Assembly: GCF_039889165.1 (NCBI RefSeq)
Contig: NZ_JAYMYY010000011.1
Span: 36,602 to 100,601, forward strand
Source: Pseudocitrobacter cyperus
Lineage (GTDB): Bacteria > Pseudomonadota > Gammaproteobacteria > Enterobacterales > Enterobacteriaceae
Length of the DNA stretch: 64,000 nt
Direction: 5' to 3'
Shown: positions 59,193 through 64,000 of the stretch, in pieces
How positions within the stretch are numbered: the first letter of the stretch is position 1
Layout: each line of letters opens with the position of its first letter
Translations under genes and position numbers: made by a program
Notes under the pieces: generated by a model
Told to the model about the DNA's origin: nothing
What the model saw: only the letters and a program-made list of their open reading frames with translations
The model's database searches: none

Positions 59193-60662
59193 TTATGGCA
59201 GGAAACGACCGCCCCGCGCCATAAACTCTTCCGCAGTCATCTCTTTCCCATTAAAGACAACTTTGCCCTGCTGATACTCGAAATCGAGCTTCGCCGCTTT
59301 GTCGTCCAGGCTGATAAGATCCATCATCTTGCCAATCGTCATGGCATTGTTAACATCTTTCTCAGCCTGTTTTTGTGCCGTAGCGTCATCCTTACCCTCC
59401 GCCAGCTTTATTTGCTTAGCGGTATAGGTGAAAACATCCAGAGGCAGCAAGACATTTGCCGTGATGGTTTTGACATTATGATCGACCTGTTCGGTTAACG
59501 AACCTGGTGTAAAGGTGGCTTTGGCCGGATCGGCAGTGGCGATATTAAGATTGGCCGTCATTTCACCTTTGTCATTTTTCCAGCTAATTGGTAGTTTGAT
59601 CACTGGTTCGCTTTTCTGGATGTCGGCAATGTACTTCTCGAGCAGTTTCAAACTGATCTCGTCCATTGCGTCTTCATCATGACTCAACGCAGGATTGGCA
59701 ACGATAGCCTTACTGAGTTCTGCATTGTAATCAGTAAATAGCTGGTGAACCGCGACAGGGTCGATATTCTCTAAGACCAGCGCGATTTTACCGCTTCCCA
59801 GATTTTGTTTTTCGCGAATCAAATCCTTGATGCCATATTCGAGGGTATAGTTTATGCGCTTTTTATCACTGAATGATGCCAAATCAGACATTCCAGTCAA
59901 TGCATTAATCTGTATTAACTCTTTCCCCTTAGAATTAACCCGTATATTGTTCAATGATACAACAGCGTGCCCAACGGAAATATTATCATCATCCTTATGA
60001 CCCGTTGACGTCACAGTCATTGAATCTGAATAAACTTTTACATCGTTACTATCCTGGCTAATAACAATGTTCTTTAACTGCCCATTAATTCGTGCATCAT
60101 TGAGCGGTGACTTTTCACCAGACACATTAAATTCGCCACCATCCAAAGCAAATGTTGTCTGGGTATCAGAATAAGAAGCTGGCGCCACTACAACCTGAGT
60201 CGAGAAAGATTTATCATAGCTTACACGAATATTTGCATCAATTGGCGAGTGCCCTTTAGCCGCGTCAAAGAGTGGTTTGGTGATCTCACCGTTAACCAGC
60301 GACACGTTCATCGCCGCCACTGCCGGGCCCAGGCTTCCTTTTGCCAGCGAGGAAAGCGGGAAAGGGCCATGGTCAACATCAACGTTAAACGTAACGTTCT
60401 GCCCGGCTTTGATGCCGCTGGCCTCTGCGCCATGTTCAAAGGTCAGCACCACCTGAAAATGAGAACTCAGCAAGCCGCTGGAAAAGTCCTTGTAGCTTAA
60501 TGTCATCCCCATTTTTGATGATTTCGCTTTACTGGCCTGATTAAATGAAGAAACAAAGTCGGCAACTTTCGGTTCGACCTGTTTACCGGTATACCATGCG
60601 CTCCCCATCCAACATACACCTAAAGCCACTACCACACCCGCCGCCACGACACTCTTTTTCAT
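59193..60662 (-). CDS. yihF: DUF945 family protein YihF
   Basis: Conserved protein of unknown function, related to YdgA. It has 489 residues. An N-terminal signal anchor (VVAAGVVVALGVCWMG, about 4-19) and the WYTGKQVEPKV start are typical; the rest, rich in beta-strand pattern, should be periplasmic. The ATG at 60662 (MKKSVVAAG) has GGGATG at a suitable distance; an ATG at 60671 is too close to it. Confidence 0.9.
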   Translation of the reverse strand: MKKSVVAAGVVVALGVCWMGSAWYTGKQVEPKVADFVSSFNQASKAKSSKMGMTLSYKDFSSGLLSSHFQVVLTFEHGAEASGIKAGQNVTFNVDVDHGPFPLSSLAKGSLGPAVAAMNVSLVNGEITKPLFDAAKGHSPIDANIRVSYDKSFSTQVVVAPASYSDTQTTFALDGGEFNVSGEKSPLNDARINGQLKNIVISQDSNDVKVYSDSMTVTSTGHKDDDNISVGHAVVSLNNIRVNSKGKELIQINALTGMSDLASFSDKKRINYTLEYGIKDLIREKQNLGSGKIALVLENIDPVAVHQLFTDYNAELSKAIVANPALSHDEDAMDEISLKLLEKYIADIQKSEPVIKLPISWKNDKGEMTANLNIATADPAKATFTPGSLTEQVDHNVKTITANVLLPLDVFTYTAKQIKLAEGKDDATAQKQAEKDVNNAMTIGKMMDLISLDDKAAKLDFEYQQGKVVFNGKEMTAEEFMARGGRFLP

Positions 60663-60778
60663 AATAATCATCCCTAATAAATGTGTGCGGGCATTATATG
60701 AAATAATATCGACAGTCAGTATCTTTGCCGGGCTCGAAAACGCATTATCAGAATGTGTTTATCCTGTGGGTACAAAAA

Positions 60779-60808
60779 AGGCCCGCAACAATTTGCGAGC
60801 CTTATATA
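60779..60808 (-). terminator. terminator of dsbA
   Basis: An aaggctcgcaaattgttgcgggcctt hairpin on the minus strand is followed by TTTTTTGTACC, 14 bases after the dsbA stop. Confidence 0.8.
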
Positions 60809-60821
60809 TTTTTAATTGAAC

Positions 60822-61445
60822 TTATTTTTTCTCAATAAGTTGTTTTACAGTGTCTGCATACTGCTGAACAAAAATTTCCATATTGCTCGCATCCATACCC
60901 TGCGGATTCAACTGATATTTACCGTTAACGAACATTGCAGGAACGCCCTGCAATTGCAGGTCGGCTGCAGCTTTTTCCTGCTGCGCGACCAGGGATTTCA
61001 CCACAAAGCTATTCCAGGCAGCATCGTATTCTTCACCTTTCACGCCTGCATCAACGAAGACCTTACGGATATCAGCAACGTTCTGGACAGTCTGTGTTTT
61101 CTGAATAGCTTCAAACATCGGCGCAGTGATTTTATCTTCCACGCCCAGTGCCATCGCAACGGCCCACGCCTGAGTCAGGTCTTTACCCAATGGGCCAAGG
61201 AACTCAACGTGGTATTTGGTCATTTTGGTGCCTTCCGGCAGTTTCTCTTTCACTTTATCGGAAACATGCAGCACTTCTTCAAACTGATAGCAGTGCGGGC
61301 AGTAAAAAGAGAAGAACTCCAGCACCTGTGGCTCGCCGGCAACAGGTTTTTCGAGGGTTGTATATTGTTTACCATCGGTAATCTGCGCAGCGGAAGCGCT
61401 GAATGCCAGAATCATACCTGCCAGCGCAAGCCAAATCTTTTTCAT
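60822..61445 (-). CDS. dsbA: periplasmic thiol:disulfide oxidase DsbA
   Basis: Main donor of disulfides to periplasmic proteins; reoxidised by DsbB. It has 207 residues (E. coli 208) with a signal peptide ending at SASA (residue 19). The active site CPHC is at 49-52 and the cis-proline loop GVPAMFVNG near 170. It is 27 bases downstream of srkA and Cpx-regulated in E. coli together with it. Confidence 0.98.
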   Translation of the reverse strand: MKKIWLALAGMILAFSASAAQITDGKQYTTLEKPVAGEPQVLEFFSFYCPHCYQFEEVLHVSDKVKEKLPEGTKMTKYHVEFLGPLGKDLTQAWAVAMALGVEDKITAPMFEAIQKTQTVQNVADIRKVFVDAGVKGEEYDAAWNSFVVKSLVAQQEKAAADLQLQGVPAMFVNGKYQLNPQGMDASNMEIFVQQYADTVKQLIEKK

Positions 61446-61472
61446 AACGAATTCTCTCCTGAATATGTCAAA

Positions 61473-62459
61473 TTAATACATTGGCGTTAACTGAAGAGGG
61501 GGTTCCTGAAGAACCTTCACCTGCTCAATAAATATCGAAATCTGTTGCAACCAGAAATCCTCCCCGGTTAACCACGGGAAATTCTGTGGGAAAGCAGGGT
61601 CATCCCAGCGTCTGATAATCCACGCAAGATAATAAACCAATCGCATCGCGCGTAAAGGTTCAATCAGGGCCAACTCATCGAGATTGAAATTGCTGAACTC
61701 CTCATAGGCTTCAACAATCATCTCCATCTGCATACGCTGTTCGGCACGGTCGCCGTTTAGCAGCATCCATAAATCCTGTACAGCGGGGCCAGTGCGCGCA
61801 TCATCTAAATCGACAAACAATGGCCCGTCACGCCAGAGAATATTTCCGGCATGGCAGTCGCCGTGTAAACGCAGCGTGTTAAAGCGGCTATGCCACTGCT
61901 TCATCACCGCATCAATCAGATTATCCGTCGCCTTCAGGAAACGCTCTTTTAGCGCAGAGGGAACCAGAGCGGAATGCTCGAAAACGGCGCGAGGCTCAAG
62001 CAAATACTCTTTAACGCCAATCTCAGGACGGGCAACAAAAGCTGATTTTCGCCCGGTTTGATGCAGGCGACCGAGATAACGTCCAACCCACTCCATCTGA
62101 TCGAGATTGTCGGATTCAAACTGGCGACCACCGAGGCTTGGGAAAACGGCGAAATAGAACCCCTGGTGGGTTAGCAAGGTTTGGTTATTAAAAGCGATTG
62201 GCGCCGCTACGGGGACTTCATCAAGAAGAAGCTCTTGCGCGAACTGGTGCTCTTCCTGAATTTGTTCAGCAGACCAGCGTTCGGGACGATAGAACTTCAC
62301 CACCATGCGGCGGCGATCTTCATCCTGAAATTGATAAACCCGGTTTTCATAGCTGTTTAACGGGGTAAGGCCTGAATCCACCCGAATACCCTGATCGAAT
62401 AACGCATCAATGATGGTATCCGGGTGTAATGTCTGAAAAGTGAAAGCCTTGTCGTTCAT
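61473..62459 (-). CDS. srkA: stress response kinase SrkA (YihE/RdoA)
   Basis: Cytosolic Ser/Thr kinase of the choline-kinase fold that protects against stress-induced death. It has 328 residues, E. coli length. The catalytic loop LHGDCHAGNILWRDG (Asp201 region) and metal-binding FVDLDDARTGP (Asp217 region) are complete. It forms an operon with dsbA. Confidence 0.97.
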   Translation of the reverse strand: MNDKAFTFQTLHPDTIIDALFDQGIRVDSGLTPLNSYENRVYQFQDEDRRRMVVKFYRPERWSAEQIQEEHQFAQELLLDEVPVAAPIAFNNQTLLTHQGFYFAVFPSLGGRQFESDNLDQMEWVGRYLGRLHQTGRKSAFVARPEIGVKEYLLEPRAVFEHSALVPSALKERFLKATDNLIDAVMKQWHSRFNTLRLHGDCHAGNILWRDGPLFVDLDDARTGPAVQDLWMLLNGDRAEQRMQMEMIVEAYEEFSNFNLDELALIEPLRAMRLVYYLAWIIRRWDDPAFPQNFPWLTGEDFWLQQISIFIEQVKVLQEPPLQLTPMY

Positions 62460-62536
62460 CCTGCTAATCCGACTAACTATACGAATGGTTCAGGATATCA
62501 TCTCACAGCGCTTTCAGTGGCAGTGCTTACAACCTT

Positions 62537-62806
62537 TTACTCTTTAATCACACCGCGGGCACGCAGCAACGCAGTTTTAAAGTCTTCTTCATAATCTTTC
62601 TGAATACCCGGGATCACGGCATCTTTTGCCGAGTCGCGCATTTTCAGGTGGTAGATCAGGATATCATCCGTTAAATCTGCCAGTTCACCCTCATAACCTG
62701 ACTCCTTCGCCAGTTTCTGCAAAAATTGCATCAGGTTCAGTTCCGGCTCTTTCTGCCAGGCTGGCTGGAGGAGTTCAATAACTTCATTGAGACGTTTACA
62801 TTTCAT
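62537..62806 (-). CDS. yihD: YihD family protein
   Basis: Small conserved cytosolic protein of unknown function (DUF1040). It has 89 residues, E. coli length: MKCKRLNEVIELLQPAWQKE is characteristic. It stands alone between srkA and mobA, with AGGAGC as ribosome-binding site. Confidence 0.96.
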   Translation of the reverse strand: MKCKRLNEVIELLQPAWQKEPELNLMQFLQKLAKESGYEGELADLTDDILIYHLKMRDSAKDAVIPGIQKDYEEDFKTALLRARGVIKE

Positions 62807-62874
62807 GGTCGTGCTCCTTACTCTTGATTAACACACGGTAGCAGGGTCAAACCCACAATAAAAGAGGCGATATA

Positions 62875-63447
62875 GTGAATATAACGGGTGTCGTGCTGGC
62901 GGGCGGTAAAGCGTCGCGGATGGGCGGAAAGGATAAGGGCCTGATGACGCTACATGGGAGACCTCTATGGCAACATGTGGCGGATCGTTTACAGCCACAG
63001 GTCGATTCAGTAGCGATCAGCGCAAATCGCAATATCGAGGTTTATCAGGCCAGTGGATTTCCCGTCTATCAGGATTCGCTCGCTGATTTTCCCGGGCCGC
63101 TTGCCGGAATGAGCTCCGTAATGCAGCAAGCTGAGGGTGAGTGGTTTCTGTTCTGCCCCTGCGATACCCCGTTTATTCCGGCAAATCTCGCTGAGCGTCT
63201 GCGATTACAACGTAATAATGCGCCTGTGGTTTGGGTACATGATGGCGATCGCGATCATCCAGCTATCGCCCTGGTGCATCGTCATATTGCACCGGCGATA
63301 GAGGCTTATCTCGCGCGCGGTGACCGTCGAGTAATGGTATTTATGCGTGAAGCTGGCGGGCATTCAGTGGATTTCAGTGAATGTCGGGAGGCTTTTAGCA
63401 ACGTGAACACGCTTGAGGATTTAGCCCGGTACGAGGAGCGTCCATGA
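62875..63447 (+). CDS. mobA: molybdenum cofactor guanylyltransferase MobA
   Basis: Joins GMP to molybdopterin to form MGD, the cofactor form used by FdoG. It has 190 residues (E. coli 194). The nucleotide-binding LAGGKASRMGGKDKG is at 8-22 and FCPCDTPF near 98. The start is the GTG at 62875 with GAGG nine bases upstream. It overlaps mobB by four bases. Confidence 0.96.
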   Translation: MNITGVVLAGGKASRMGGKDKGLMTLHGRPLWQHVADRLQPQVDSVAISANRNIEVYQASGFPVYQDSLADFPGPLAGMSSVMQQAEGEWFLFCPCDTPFIPANLAERLRLQRNNAPVVWVHDGDRDHPAIALVHRHIAPAIEAYLARGDRRVMVFMREAGGHSVDFSECREAFSNVNTLEDLARYEERP

Positions 63448-63950
63448 TCCCCTTATTAGCCATAGCCGCGTGGAGTGGCACCGGTAAAACAACGTTACTC
63501 AAGCAGTTGATCCCGGCGCTATGCTGCCGTGGGATCCGCCCTGGCCTGATAAAACATACGCACCATAATATGGATGTCGATAAGCCGGGTAAGGATAGTT
63601 ATGAGTTACGCAAAGCAGGAGCTGCGCAAACACTGGTGGCCAGTAAGCAGCGATGGGCATTGATGACAGAGACGCCAGAAGAGGAGGAATTAGATCTCAC
63701 CTTCCTGGCCAGCAGAATGGACGAGTCAAAGCTGGATTTGATTCTGGTAGAAGGGTTTAAGCATGAGGAGATCGCGAAGATTGTGTTGTTTCGCGAGGAT
63801 GCAGGGCATGAGCAAAAAGAGCTGATGCTTGATAAGCATGTTATTGCCGTAGCCTGCGATGCGCCACTTAATGTTGATGTACAGTTATTGGATATTAATG
63901 ACGTGGAAAGCGTGGCCGATTTTATTGTACGGTGGATGCGGATGTTGTGA
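63444..63950 (+). CDS. mobB: molybdopterin-guanine dinucleotide biosynthesis adapter MobB
   Basis: GTP-binding P-loop protein that helps MobA; not essential for MGD formation. It has 168 residues. Walker A WSGTGKTT is at 9-16, with LIKHTHHNMD and EGFKHEEIAKI conserved. Translationally coupled to mobA. In E. coli the rrnA operon lies next; base 63951 onward shows only the dyad gcccggtaactccgggc. Confidence 0.96.
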   Translation: MIPLLAIAAWSGTGKTTLLKQLIPALCCRGIRPGLIKHTHHNMDVDKPGKDSYELRKAGAAQTLVASKQRWALMTETPEEEELDLTFLASRMDESKLDLILVEGFKHEEIAKIVLFREDAGHEQKELMLDKHVIAVACDAPLNVDVQLLDINDVESVADFIVRWMRML

Positions 63951-64000
63951 ACGCTGCCCTGCCCGGTAACTCCGGGCCTGCCTTCCGAAGTTATTTCGCA

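Noticed and set aside
1..64000. CRISPR array, prophage or tRNA/rRNA genes
   Set aside because: No regularly spaced direct repeats, no phage structural genes and no cloverleaf or rRNA signature were seen. The rRNA operon that follows mobB in E. coli would lie beyond the window.

Overview
The window is chromosomal DNA from a gamma-proteobacterium of the order Enterobacterales. Nearly every protein aligns end to end with its Escherichia coli K-12 counterpart as I remember it, and the gene order (metB-metJ-rpmE-priA-cytR-ftsN-hslVU-menA-rraA ... pfkA-fieF-cpxPRA ... sodA-rha ... fdo ... bipA-glnALG-hemN-yihI-csrC-engB-spf-polA ... dsbA-mobAB) is the E. coli K-12 88-91 minute region read in reverse. 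Differences from E. coli (a TRAP transporter instead of kdgT, an alcohol dehydrogenase inside the rha operon, azlCD instead of frv, no yih sulfoquinovose block) and REP and ERIC repeats suggest an Enterobacter-like genus (Enterobacter, Lelliottia, Leclercia or a relative). I cannot fix the species from sequence alone.

Layout. 1-9.9 kb: methionine genes (metB partial, metJ), L31, PriA, CytR, FtsN, the HslVU protease, MenA, RraA. 9.9-11.4 kb: two tandem paralogous membrane proteins of unknown function, where E. coli has zapB-glpFKX-fpr-tpiA-cdh-sbp. 11.5-17.2 kb: pfkA, fieF, the Cpx envelope-stress system with the CpxQ sRNA, yiiM. 17.4-21.1 kb: a TRAP transporter and a convergent KdgM-family porin. 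21.7-31 kb: sodA and the whole L-rhamnose regulon (rhaT, rhaRS, rhaBAD, an iron-type alcohol dehydrogenase, rhaM). 31.2-32.5 kb: azlCD and a small DUF1471 protein. 32.6-39.4 kb: formate dehydrogenase-O with an in-frame selenocysteine UGA and its maturation factors fdhD and fdhE. 39.4-41.9 kb: the most accessory part, a VapC/RHH pair, a 127-bp ERIC element, an alpha/beta hydrolase and a ParDE pair. 41.9-44.8 kb: fabY-dtd-yihY-yihX. 45-51.4 kb: bipA and the nitrogen-control operon glnALG with its NtrC and sigma-54 sites. 51.4-64 kb: hemN, a small membrane ORF, yihI, CsrC, engB, Spot 42 (with the SpfP peptide), polA, yihG, yihF, dsbA, srkA, yihD, mobAB.

How the parts work together. Several complete regulatory circuits are visible: MetJ with its met-box array; CpxRA with a perfect CpxR box between cpxP and cpxR and CpxQ at the cpxP 3' end; RhaR/RhaS/CRP control of rhamnose uptake and breakdown to DHAP and 1,2-propanediol; NtrBC-glnA control through tandem NtrC sites and a sigma-54 promoter; sRNAs CsrC and Spot 42. 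DsbA, CpxP and YihF act in the periplasm. FdhD, FdhE and MobAB support molybdenum-enzyme assembly (FdoGHI).

No CRISPR array, prophage, insertion sequence, tRNA or rRNA was seen. I found no convincing new multigene defence or biosynthetic system. The best candidates for something undescribed are the paralogous membrane pair at 9940-11404, the toxin-antitoxin-flanked hydrolase at 39.4-41.9 kb, and two small membrane ORFs beside yihI and csrC.
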